Source of the DNA: Triticum aestivum
Lineage: Eukaryota; Streptophyta; Magnoliopsida; Poales; Poaceae
Direction: 5' to 3'
Assembly: GCF_018294505.1 (NCBI RefSeq)
Contig: NC_057802.1
Span: 551,079,267-551,143,266 of the forward strand
DNA length: 64,000 nucleotides
The notes below the pieces were generated by a model that saw only the letters and a list, made by a program, of their open reading frames with translations, did no database searches and had not been told where the DNA came from. Position 1 is the first letter of the stretch. Every line of letters starts with the position of its first letter. Made by a program: the position numbers and the translations under genes. Shown piece after piece: positions 10,783 through 21,188 of the stretch.

Positions 10783-12380
10783 TTAAACAATGGAGTAGTG
10801 CTACTACAAGCTACTAGTAGTACGAGTCCAAAAGCTATGTGGTGATGTACTATTATTTGACGTGAGGCAGCAAAAGCTAATGATGTGCGCCTGACTCTCG
10901 AGGCCATATAAAAAAACGGCCGCAAAGTCTGGACTCTGCTGTTGCTGCTTGCGCAGCTCTGTTTCCGAAGCCGGCTATGCTTCAGCAGCCTCGCCTCCGT
11001 CTCTGAGTCGCCTCCTCCGGCCATCGGCAAGCCGGGCTGCCCCCGTGACGAGCCGACCTGTGGACCAGCGAGCCTCGTGCCATTTTCTGCTGCGGCCCCG
11101 CGACATGTCACCGACTGTTTCAGCCGCTGCAATATGCCTCCACAAGCCGCCGCGACCTCTACTGAGTCGCCGGGCAGGCCTCTGCTCCTCTTTCGGTCAC
11201 AAAACATCAGGTGATATCCATCTAAGCCTATTTTTTAGCATATATTGTTTTTGTCAAAAAACAATCACTTTGGTATGTACACTTTTATGTGCAGGACAAT
11301 GATTCATCATAAAGATGGTGTAATGCCGTATCCATGGAGTGTGCGGTAGCATCATCATGCAACGACATCTGCGACCGCTTACTGTTCAACAGGTGGGCGC
11401 AAGCCGCCGCCCCTGCGGTCCAGTCTAAATCAACGCGCCAGCCGACTCAACCATCCGCGCCGCTTTACAATGCTACGGACGACTTGCCCGTCCACCCTCG
11501 CGGCCGGCTCACACGTCTGCGCCGGCTTACAATGTGACAGACAACTTACCCGTCCGCCCCCGCGGCCGACTCGGCGTCCGCATGGCTTACCGCTCCTGCG
11601 ATTGACTCGCCCGACCGCACCGGCTTACAAAGCCGTGGCCGGCTCATTTGTCTGCTCCCGCGGCTGACTCGGCCGTGATTGATTTCAGCTTCACCGTGAT
11701 GATCATCAACTCCGCGGTGGATAATTTTTGGCCTAACATATCAGGTGAAATCAATCCAGTAAATTTTTATATATTATATATTGTTTTATTTAAAAAGAGC
11801 AATTACTCTGGCTTGCGATGTTTTTGATGTAGGACAATTGTTCACTACATCAACACGACGTGGTTGACTCGCCCATCCGCGCGGCTTACCGCGCCGACGA
11901 TTGACTCGCCGGACCGCACCGGTTTACAACATCGTGATCAACTCATCTGTCTGTACCACCTCTGATGCTACGGTTGTTTCTACCATCTGTCTCTCGCGGC
12001 CTGGTCTATATCAACATACCGGGCCACACCCGTCTGCGTGAGCTGATTATTGAGTATGAGCAAGTCACTTCTTGGGAAGCCCGGTTTTTTCTTCCAACAA
12101 AACTGGAGGCAAATTATCATGCATTATCAGCCGCCATCTTCACTGGATGGTTCAAATGGGCAGGCGCACAAGTCGCCGCCACTACAGTTTGGTTAACTTC
12201 AAACAACCAGTTGGAAGGGACCATTGGCCGAGTTGCTGACACGGCTCATACAGGATCAATTATAACCCGCCGCAGTCACCTCAACCTTCTGTGGATTCAC
12301 ATCGCGCTATCAACATCAATGATATACATCTTATGCTATGGTCAATATGGAGAATCTCAAAGCCAACTCCTCGAGTCGTC
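10783..12380 (+). repeat. GC-rich interior with a duplicated 0.5 kb module
   Basis: Two related modules lie about 530 bp apart. Each has a GC-rich block with GACTCGCC...CGGCTTACAA phrases and then an AT-rich block opening with ATCAGGTGA (about 11205 and 11740) and closing with GTGCAGGACAAT or ATGTAGGACAAT (about 11290 and 11830). The AT-rich blocks look like short introns (GT...AG). No long conserved protein is encoded. Confidence 0.55.
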
Positions 12381-12529
12381 TTGAGACTCGGGGGCTACAA
12401 TGATATGACTCAGCAGCATTGGTCGGTTTCAATGCATTCAAGAACTCCGGGTCATTGGAGGAAAAAATAACCCGGTCCCGGAGGCTACTGCCACATTGGT
12501 GAAAAGTTTAAAGGCCGTCAGAAAAATTT

Positions 12530-12790
12530 CCGGCTTAAAAAGAAGGATTCCAGTTTAGATCCGGCTCAAGAGACTTGACATCTCCCACAAAGCACTGAAG
12601 CTCTTAATATTCGGTTTAAAATCCGGTTCAAGGGAAATTTATCAGCCACAAAGTTTTGAAGCTCTCAAATCCGATTCAAAATCCGGTTCAAGGTAAATTT
12701 GTCTATCACAAAGCTTTGAAACTCTCAATATCCGGTTTTTCCGGTTCAAAAAGAATTTATCTCTCGCAAAGTTCGAGTTCTCAGGAAAAA
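12530..12790 (+). repeat. Short imperfect tandem repeat (CCGGTTCAA units)
   Basis: Three or more diverged units of about 60-65 bp containing TCCGGTTCAAGG and CACAAAGTTTTGAAGCTCTC. It is part of the repetitive interior of the Gypsy-like element; no coding role is seen. Confidence 0.6.
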
Positions 12791-12839
12791 TGAAAGGGAC
12801 CAAAAAGAGTCTGTTACAAAGCACAACCCAAACATAGGT

Positions 12840-13310
12840 ACCCTGCTTTAATGACCATTGGGAGCTGATCGTATTCGAATTTAGCTTAACCCTTTAGGTG
12901 TGACCCTGATCGTATTCGAATCAGAGTCGTTAAATATTCTCATGATCACTAGGGGGCTTCCTGTTCAAACATAGGTCGTATTCGAACCAAAGAGAACATA
13001 GCTGTCGGTACCCTCTTGATCGGCACACTGCCGAGCTCACTAGGGGGCTTCTTGATCGTATTCGAATCATAGCTCAACCCTTTTTGGGAACCGACGTGGA
13101 TCGTATTCGAATCAGCGTCGTTAAACAACTCTCAAGGTCATTTGGGGGCTTCCTGTTCAAACATAGGTCGTATTCGAACCAAAGAGAACATAGCTGTCGG
13201 TACCCTCTTGATCGGCAACGCCAAAGCCACTGGGGGCTATATGATCGTATTCAAATCTTAGCTTAACCCCTTTGGGACGGTTTTCTGGTCGTATTCGAAT
13301 CAGAAGCCTC
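12840..13310 (+). repeat. 192 bp tandem repeat with GTATTCGAA motifs
   Basis: A block starting TTCCTGTTCAAACATAGGTC occurs near 12959 and again 192 bp later near 13151, including GTCGGTACCCTCTTGATCGG. The phrase CGTATTCGAA recurs at least eight times across the block. Each unit also carries a GGGGGCTT motif. Confidence 0.75.
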
Positions 13311-15092
13311 AAAATTTTTGAAGTCTCTTTTTGCAAACAATTTTTTGGATTTTATTTGAAGTTCTTTTGATCATATCTAAAGTGTATATGAGTGGTTTCT
13401 ATTTAACCTGGCTTGATTTTCGATGATAAATCGCGAGCTTATGACAATCATCATCTATGTGGAAGCATTGGCTTCTAAGGATTGGGTTATCGCCCTTACT
13501 GCACAGGTCACATAAACCGGAAGTGAAAATTAAATATCACAGTGGTTATATGTGAGATATTATGACCCGCCCTGCGGTAAACCGCCAAGGGATCTTGTGA
13601 TCTACTTGTGTGCATAAAGACTATATTATGTTTGGGTTGTTGCCCGCCCTGGCTTTTGATGTTAAGTCGCCAGGGCATATGTTGTTTAAACTCTGCAGGA
13701 TTTGCAGAACTATGACTTATATAAATGCTTAAGTTCAAGCTCATCATCAAAATTGATGCTTCAAGATGATTATCCGCTCTGGATTTTCTCAAAGGTTATA
13801 AGCCGCCAGGTTATAAAAATTCCGGTTTATAATGAAGGCGTATTAAATCGTCATCGACCAAGAGCCGCCGGGTATTTAAACTCCGGGTTTACTTATCAAC
13901 AGATGAGGTATTCAAAGTCACTTTGGCGCAATGGCTATTATTTTATCAATGGATATAATTTATTCTGCAATGGAAGAAATAGTCCCGAGTCGCTGCAGGC
14001 TTCCGACCCGACACTTGGGGGCTACATTATTCAAAGTTGAGATTACATCAAATATGCAAGTCCCATGTCACTGCCAGCATGCACCATGGCACTTGGGGGC
14101 TAATGCAAAGTCATTTTTACTGGCCTTATTGAAGACCCGACTCATCACATTGTAATGAGCCGGCCCTTGGGGGCTACCAATTGCTCCTGTCAAAAATTCA
14201 AGGTACACAAGCATTAATCCATTATATTGAACGGTCTACTATTCAGTTGGTAGAGTACAAAGCTCTTAACCTTGTGGACGTGGGATCAAGCCCCATGGTG
14301 GAGATTATATTATATGATGATATTATCCATAAATTATATACAAAGTCCCAGCTCAGTATTACCTTACTAAGCCGGTCCTTGGGGGCTACACGTTGCTGTT
14401 CAAGTTTACATGGTCATATCTACAAAGTCCCTGCTCATCATTGCATAATGACCCGGCCCTTGGGGGCTACACTGGTTGATGTTTTCATGAGCATAAGGCA
14501 ATTACATGTCCCAGGTTGCTGCAAGCATGACAACCCGGCACTTGGGGGCTACAGGTGATATGCATATAAGGGAGAAAAAATCTTCAAATTCTCAGTTTGG
14601 AGTAGACCAGATTAACCCGGTGTCTACAACAATCATGACCCGGCATCATTTATTTATAACCCGGTAATTTTGGCAATCATAAATCGGCAAGATCTACATC
14701 TTTAAGCCGGCTGAATATCAGTTGAATATTTCAAGACCAGTATTTTTGTCAAGTCAGAGCATTGAAGGCCGACTCAAATGGATTATTTCTTATAATATTT
14801 CTCTACAAGAGCCAATGTCAGCAAATTGGTTATGAAGCTGGCCTATTGACCCGGATTTTTTAGAAGAAGTGCCTGGATTTTTTGCATTGGCAAGGTTTGG
14901 ACATATATGTTAAAAGAGATTTGCTACAAGATCTTGAGTATGCATCCAGGAGGAAATGCCAAGGACTTAAAGATGATCAGGTGCCGGTTCAGGAAAAAAT
15001 TTAACCCGGAGCACAACCTATCATGTTTGTTCTTGTGTTTATTTTACAGGATGAGTTTAACATGGATAAATCCAAATTAAACTGGGGGCTAA

Positions 15093-15717
15093 TGTCGGGG
15101 ATATACCCCGCGGTGTAACCCGCCGGATGTATGACCCGGCTGGAGCGTGGCGACTCACTGGTGACCCGCCTGGAGCTTGGCGATTCACAGATAACCCGCC
15201 CGATCTTGGCGACTCATTAGTAACCCGGCGGGCGGGTTAGATGGACAAGAAGGCCCAAAGCCCAGAAGGCCGGCTCACGTTATGATGGGCCGGCTTAAGA
15301 GGAAAGGGATGACGAATATTTCCTTTATGAGGAAGCAAGACCCGGACTTGTATTCAACTTGTAAGAAAAGATAGACTAGTCCTGGTCCTACCAGGACTCC
15401 GCATGAAACCCGCCCCTCTAACTTATATAAGGAGGGGCAGGGCTCCCCAATAGGGACAAGTAACAAGAAGCAATATCTAGGGCTAGACACCGAGAGCCGG
15501 TTCCCGGCGACTCTCCCGTGATCATAAGGAGACATAGCCTCAAACAGCATGTAGGGTTATTACCCGTTGATGTTTCCCGGGGCCCGAAGCTGTCTAAATC
15601 CTTGTCTTGTGTTGCGTCTCTCGATTCCACCCAACCCCTCTCAAGCTACCGCATAGATGCGTTGGCCTCGCGACTAAGTCCTCACACTAGGACATCTGCC
15701 GTGACAATTCCACGACA
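15093..15717 (+). repeat. Gypsy-like 3' LTR
   Basis: From TGTCGGGGATATACC to TTCCACGACA, 625 bp, followed by the target duplication CATGT at 15718-15722. Confidence 0.92.
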
Positions 15718-15722
15718 CATGT

Positions 15723-17828
15723 CATTGGCATTGAGAATGTCAAATTCCTCAAGGATCACTTGTGTGGAGCCTGCGAAGCTGGAAAGATGACCAAGGCCAA
15801 ACACCCAGCAAAGACTATCATGATTACCACTCGACCATTTGAACTGCTTCACATGGATCTCTTTGGTCCTAATCATTATTCTGCAGTTACATATGATGCA
15901 TCTCTATATGTCTTTGTTATTGTTGATGATTACTCTTGTTACACATGGGTGCATATTGTCACTTACAAACATGAAGTGCAGGAAGTCTTCAAACGATTTT
16001 CCTCGAGGGCTTCAACCAACTTTGGTGTGAAGATCAAGCACATCAGAAGTGACAATGGAACTGAGTTCAAGAATTCTGGTCTTGATGACTATCTTGATGA
16101 ACTTCGTATTACTCATGAGTTATCTGCTCCTTATACTCCTCAGCAGAATGGCGTCGTGGAGTGCAAGAACAGGACTCTTTTTGAGATGGCTCGCACTATG
16201 CTTGATGAGTACAAGACGCCTCGTCGTTTCTGGATTGAGGCAATTGATACTGCGTGCCACATCATCAACAGGCCCACTAAGGTAGATGAAGCATTTCTGG
16301 AGCCTGAGTGGATTCAAGCTATGCAAGAAGAATTACATCAGTTCAAGCTCAACAACGTCTGGGAACTGGTCAATCGTCCAGATCCTCGCAAGCACAATAT
16401 CATTGGCACAAAGTGGATCTACCGCAACAAGCAAGATGAAAATGGCCTTGTGGTGAGGAATAAGGCACGGCTTGTAGCTCAAGGCTACACACAGGTTGAA
16501 GGAATTGATTTCGATGAAACTTTTGCACCTGTTGCTAGACTTGAGGCTATTCGCATATTACTTGCTTATGCTAACCATCATGATATCACTTTATATCAAA
16601 TGGATGTGAAAAGTGCATTCCTCAATGGTAAGCTTGAGCAAGAAGTATATGTTGCTCAACCCCAGGTTTTGAAGATCCAAAGCATCCTGACAAAGTCTTC
16701 AGACTCAATAAGGCCCTCTATGGCCTCAAGCAGGCCCCTCGGGCGTGGTATGATACTTTGAATGAATTCCTCATGAAGAAAGGCTTCAAACCCAGTTCAC
16801 TTGACCCAACTCTTTTCACTAAATCTTACGATGGTGAATTGTTTGTGTGCCAAATATATGTTGCTGATATCATTTTTGGCTGTACTGACCAACGTTACAG
16901 TGATGAATATGCCTATATGATGAGTGAAGAATATCAAATGTCTATGATGGGAGAATTGAAATTCTTCTTAGGTCTTCAAATTCGTCAACAGCGCAATGGC
17001 ATATTCATATCTAAGGAGAAATACCTCAAGGACGTATTGAGGTAATTCGGCATGCAAGACTGCAAAGGGATCAAAATTCCTATGCCCACAAATGGCCATC
17101 TATGCACTGATAAAAATGGTATTGACTTCGATCAAAAGGTATACCGCTCCATGATTGGCTCTTTATTGTATTTATGTGCATCTAGGCCAGATATTATGCT
17201 TAGTGTTTGCATGTGTGCCCGATTTCAAGCTACACCGAAGGAATCACACCATAAGGCTGTGAAGCATATTCTTCGATATCTAGCTCACACACCAACACTT
17301 GGATTATGGTACCCCAAGGGCTCGGCTTTTGATCTCATTGGATATTCAGACTCTGACTATGCTGGTGATCGTGTGGACCGCAAGTCAACATCAGGCACAT
17401 GCCATTTCCTCGGACAATCTTTGGTCTATTGGTCATCGAAGAAACAGAACTGCGTATCACTGTCTACTGCTGAAGCTGAGTACATTGCTGCTGGTTCTTG
17501 CTGTGCTCAATTGCTGTGGATGAAACAAACTCTCAAGGACTACGGCGTCAACATGAAGAATGTGCCACTCTACTGTGACAATGAGAGTGCAACCAAGATT
17601 GCTCACAACCCAGTTCAGCACTCGAAGACAAAGCACATTCAGATTCGTCATCATTTTCTTCGTGATCATGTGTTGAAGGGCGACATTTCTATTGAGCATG
17701 TGAAGACTGAAGAATAGCTAGCCGATAGCTTCACAAAGCCCTTGGATGAGAAGAGATTTAGCAAGTTGCGGTGTGAGCTAAATATCCTAGAATCTTCGAA
17801 TGTTCTTTGGAAAAAACACTCATCCTAA
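15723..17828 (+). pseudogene. Maximus-like pol, part 2: integrase, RT, RNase H (defective)
   Basis: Continues the pol frame from 9643. The integrase has a CX2C zinc site (CGAC), Asp in HMDLFGP, Asp in IRSDNGTEF and Glu in [10 protein letters not shown], so DDE is present. Near 16270 the sequence jumps from HIINR into the RT N-terminus ([14 protein letters not shown]), a deletion of the integrase tail. RT shows [14 protein letters not shown] and [11 protein letters not shown], then a one-base frameshift near 16660 before SRRAW-equivalent text. The catalytic box reads YVADIIFG (codon GCT at 16863-16865) instead of YVDD. TAA (17043-17045) and TAG (17715-17717) are in-frame stops. RNase H shows SDSDYAGDRVDRKSTSG. 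The natural end is TAA at 17826-17828. Inactive on several counts. Confidence 0.9.
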
Positions 17829-18119
17829 CACTTATGCAAAATTGATGACTTAGATGTGCAACACGCGAAGAAACGTTTTTCTTCAATCAATGAAGACTAA
17901 CACTCTAAGTGTGAAGAAATAAACGAAGAATTTGATTCTCAGAACCCTACGACAATTGTACGCGGTGTCTGAAATCATCATTCTTACACGGTGGGTCACA
18001 CCACCACCAAAAGTTGAAAATCTTCAATTTGAGTTTTTCCTCTGTTTTGAAATTCCTCAGTTGTTCATTTTCTTCAACTTTGCATTGTCTTCACTGTTTC
18101 CATCGTTTTTCTTCATTGG

Positions 18120-18120
<1 letters not shown>

Positions 18121-18178
<58 letters not shown>
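18121..18178. repeat. (CA)n(TA)n compound microsatellite
   Basis: About 23 CA units followed by about six TA units. Simple repeat inside the Maximus-like spacer. Confidence 0.95.
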
Positions 18179-18179
<1 letters not shown>

Positions 18180-18575
18180 TTGAGTTTATGTCCTCTACAA
18201 CATTCACTTATTGCTAATTCTTCAAGTTGCTTTTTCTGCTAAGTGAATGTGATCGGACCCTTCCCCCTCTATGCTAAAATCAACCCAGTCTGTTCACAAA
18301 TTCTTCATGTGCATTCTATTTGAAACTCGTTCAAAATCTTCACTGTGTCCTTGTCAGCTGAAGAATTTGCGAACGAAACTTTAAAACTTATCTTATCTAA
18401 TTTTTCGGCTTTTCCCGCTCAAACCGTTCCGCATCCCACGATAATACTTATCTATTCACCCACGATCTCACACAATCGCCACTTCTCAGTACATGGGTGA
18501 CACATGTCAAGCGAATGGGAAGGGTCAGGGGCACGTTCGTCCAAATTCTTCAGGCAAATAGTTTTTCACTTCGGC

Positions 18576-18583
18576 TATAAATA
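18576..18583 (+). promoter_or_regulatory. Candidate internal TATA box upstream of the extra ORF
   Basis: TATAAATA in CGGCTATAAATACCCCTCC, followed about 30 bp later by a pyrimidine-rich start-like region and a GC-rich leader. It resembles the LTR core promoter of the same element (GGCTATAAATAGCCG) but lies between pol and the 3' ORF. It could drive a separate mRNA for that ORF. This is inference from sequence only. Confidence 0.45.
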
Positions 18584-19183
18584 CCCCTCCCCCTTCCTCA
18601 CTTTGTTTTTACTCCGCTCGACCTCTCTCCCGCTCGAGCTACTCAAACCCTAGTGCCGTCGCTACTTCCATCGTCGCCGGTGAGGAAGAGCTTCACTGCC
18701 TCGACCTCGCCGCCATCGTACTCGCGCCGGCTGCGGATTTCTTCACTCCGCCGCCGTCGTAGCTGTCTTCCTCAGCCAAGTTAGGGCGTGGAAGATCTGA
18801 ACTGACGAGCTTCACATCTACACTTCCCAGTTCGTCGTGTTCTTCGTCCAGGGTAATTAAAAGTTACTTTTACTACCCTCTTTGATTCAAATGTTTTCTA
18901 CAAAATCTTCAAAGGTGTTTATTCTTCAAATCTTCACACACTAAACACCTCACATGTCATCCGTTCTTGATCTATTTCCCTAAGCAACATTTTTCTTCAA
19001 GATTCCTCAATTGTGTGGATTTTCGATCTGTACAACTCTGGAACCTAAGACAATGAACGCTTAGTGAAATTCTTCAAGACTCATCTGGTCAAATTCCTCA
19101 AACTTGTTCTTTTTGAAAAACCTTCTGAGAACGCATATGACCTCTCCAAATTCCTCGCAACTATACTCTGTTCACAGGTACTC

Positions 19184-21188
19184 ATGTCCGCTGCTGAATC
19201 ACTAGGTTCTTATCAACTTAACTCATTTGCAACGTTCCTCGAAGAAAAGTTGCACACCTCTTCAGAAAATTCTGTTGTTCATATTCCTCATCTGAAGAAA
19301 ATGGCTGACGGTAAGAAGCCACAGAAGGGAGGAAAGAGGACTGAGGTCAATACTGCTTTCGAGATCCCTGATGACATATACAAGGATTATTGCACTCCTG
19401 ATGAGGCAAAGTTTGGCAAGGAGGACAAAAATCAGCGCAAGGTAGGCATACAAAGGATAGAGAGGAGATGGGCAAGGGAATGGAGGGAGTACATGTATGT
19501 TACTCCCAAGTATATGAAGAAATTCGCTCTAAATCCTCCATGCCCAAGACCTCCATTGGCACCTGGCCAAGAAGCTGATCCCACCAGCCTCAAGCGTGGT
19601 GAGGACTATCCTGATGAATGGGCCAAGCGCCAGGCCAAGCTAGCCAAAATAGCTAAGGAAGCAGTGAGGAAATTTAATGAAGACTCTGCTGCTGCTACCA
19701 CTGCTGAGGCCTCTCCAAGCAAGCCAAAGAAGGCCATGGCTAAGCAGCCTGCTCACAAGCCAAGTGCTTCACCCTCAATGCCCTCACGGCCAAGTTCCTC
19801 AGCAATGCCCTCATGGCCAGATGGTTCAAAGCCCTCACGGCCAATTCCTCAAGCTGCTCCAGCTCCTACAAAGTCCTCAGCTCCTCCGCCAAAGTCCTCA
19901 GCTACTCCGACAAAATCCTCAGTACCTGTGCATCTCGCCACGTGCCAAAGGACAACATACATCTCTATTGCCTCAGGAGCTTCTGCTAGTTTTTCAGCTA
20001 CACCAAATTCATCAACTGGCCCCTCTCTGCTGAAGAAAAAGGCCACTGCTAGACGAGGTTCTCGCCCAAGTCCTCACAAGAAGCAGGTCGCCTTTCAAGT
20101 GCCGTCTGATGAAGAGGAAGCTGATGATGAGGAACTTGCTGAAATCATCAGAGACAGGCAGCTCAAGGCCGCTAGAGCCAAAGGCACAAATGTGCCTCTT
20201 CTTTTGGATCCAAAATTGATCCTTGATTACATTGATCTCTGGCACAAGGACCCCAACACTCCTATGCCTGATTTCAAGTTGACTCCTGGCCAAAGTCATA
20301 TGTTGACTGCATTCATTTAGGAAGAAAAATGGAAATTTGAAAAGGCCAGGCAGATCAAGAAAGCGCGGTACAAGAAGGAGCGCTTCCTGAAGAAAAAACG
20401 TTATCTCTATGACAACTAAAGAACTTGTCACTATTCAATCTGAGATCAAGAACCTCAGTGATGAATTTGACGTATACCGCGCTGACTGGCTTGGAGCCAA
20501 AGTCAAGTTTGTGAATTTAACTGAGAAATTCACTTCCAATGTTGTAGCCCCAACGCAACAACAAAATCCTCAGGCTGAGGGATCTGCTCAGCCGACTGAA
20601 GAAAATGCCAGCACCGCTGATGACAATCAGGCTGCTGAAGAAACTCAGAGTACCAGGGCTGATGACTGCATTCCAACCGCTGAAGAAATTGCCAGGGCAA
20701 CCACTAGTGTTGCTCCTGAAGAAACTGAAGAAGTCAGGGCAACTGCATCAGTTGTGCCTGAAGTAATTGAACCAAATTCCTCTGCTCCTCCTGCACCTAC
20801 ACCAACTCCGATCCTTCCATCTACATCAGATGTGAAGAAGACCAAGGCTGGAGAGCATGCAACGGTGAAGAAAAGGAAAGCATCAACTTCATCAGATTCT
20901 TCAGCTCCGAAGAAGATGAAGCCATTGACCAGCTCTTTTGCAAACCCAATTGATGCTATTCCGGTCTCATCCAAGCCATCAAAGGACCTTGTTCCTTTTG
21001 ATGAATAATATGTGATTCCAAGTGAATCAGATGAAGAGATTCCTTCTGCTGCTTCGTCAGAGCAGTTGGATGAAGAAATTGAAGCAGATGCAATCCCTTC
21101 AACCCCAATAGTCTCATCGCCCATGCCTCAGTTCACTGCTGAAGAGGCCGGCGTTGAAGAAAAGAGTGAAGAAGAAGATGTGGACATT
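19184..21188 (+). pseudogene. Maximus-like extra 3' ORF, first half
   Basis: A large non-pol frame. In-frame ATGs are at 19184 and 19301 (MADGKKPQKGG); the latter is my preferred start because a basic, charged protein begins there. It contains a charged block with ERRWAREWREYMYV, a long Pro/Ser/Lys-rich low-complexity tract (about 19690-20080), acidic SDEEEADDEEL, then EIIRDRQLKAARAKG. An in-frame TAG (20318-20320), a frameshift near 20400 and a TAA (21006-21008) break it. The second frame is Ala/Glu/Thr-rich and ends in EKSEEEDVDI, where the solo LTR interrupts it. No signal peptide or membrane segment is visible, so it is not an obvious envelope protein. Function unknown. Confidence 0.65.

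Larger units (their letters stand above)
12390..15092 (+). repeat. Array of GGGGGCT motifs ending at the true polypurine tract
   Basis: Twelve GGGGGCT motifs, mostly in the context CTTGGGGGCTAC, occur near 12390, 12952, 13043, 13144, 13232, 14017, 14095, 14169, 14391, 14462, 14544 and 15084. The last (ACTGGGGGCTAA, 15081-15092) abuts the 3' LTR and is therefore the likely polypurine tract. The earlier ones resemble it but are not next to an LTR. Confidence 0.75.
9644..15717 (+). mobile_element. Non-autonomous Gypsy-like LTR element (6.07 kb)
   Basis: Two LTRs of exactly 625 bp and a perfect target duplication CATGT (9639-9643 and 15718-15722) bracket a 4.8 kb interior. The PBS-like TTGGCGCCCACCGTGGGG directly after the LTR is the kind common in grass Gypsy elements. 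No protease, integrase, RT or RNase H motif is visible on either strand, so it would depend on a partner for enzymes. The LTRs differ at about 13 of 625 positions, consistent with later insertion than its Maximus-like host. The interior is unusually repetitive. Orientation is taken from PBS and polypurine tract. I give no family name. Confidence 0.88.
17829..19183 (+). other. Spacer between pol and the extra ORF, with leader-like sequence
   Basis: About 1.35 kb without a coding frame, rich in ATTCTTCA phrases. It holds a (CA)n(TA)n microsatellite and a gene-like block at about 18570-18850: TATA box, then pyrimidine-rich sequence with AAACCCTAG and GC-rich GCCGTCGC text like a plant 5' UTR. 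An intron-like GTAATTAAA donor follows near 18852. The spacer is adjacent to the first in-frame ATG of the next ORF. Confidence 0.55.
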
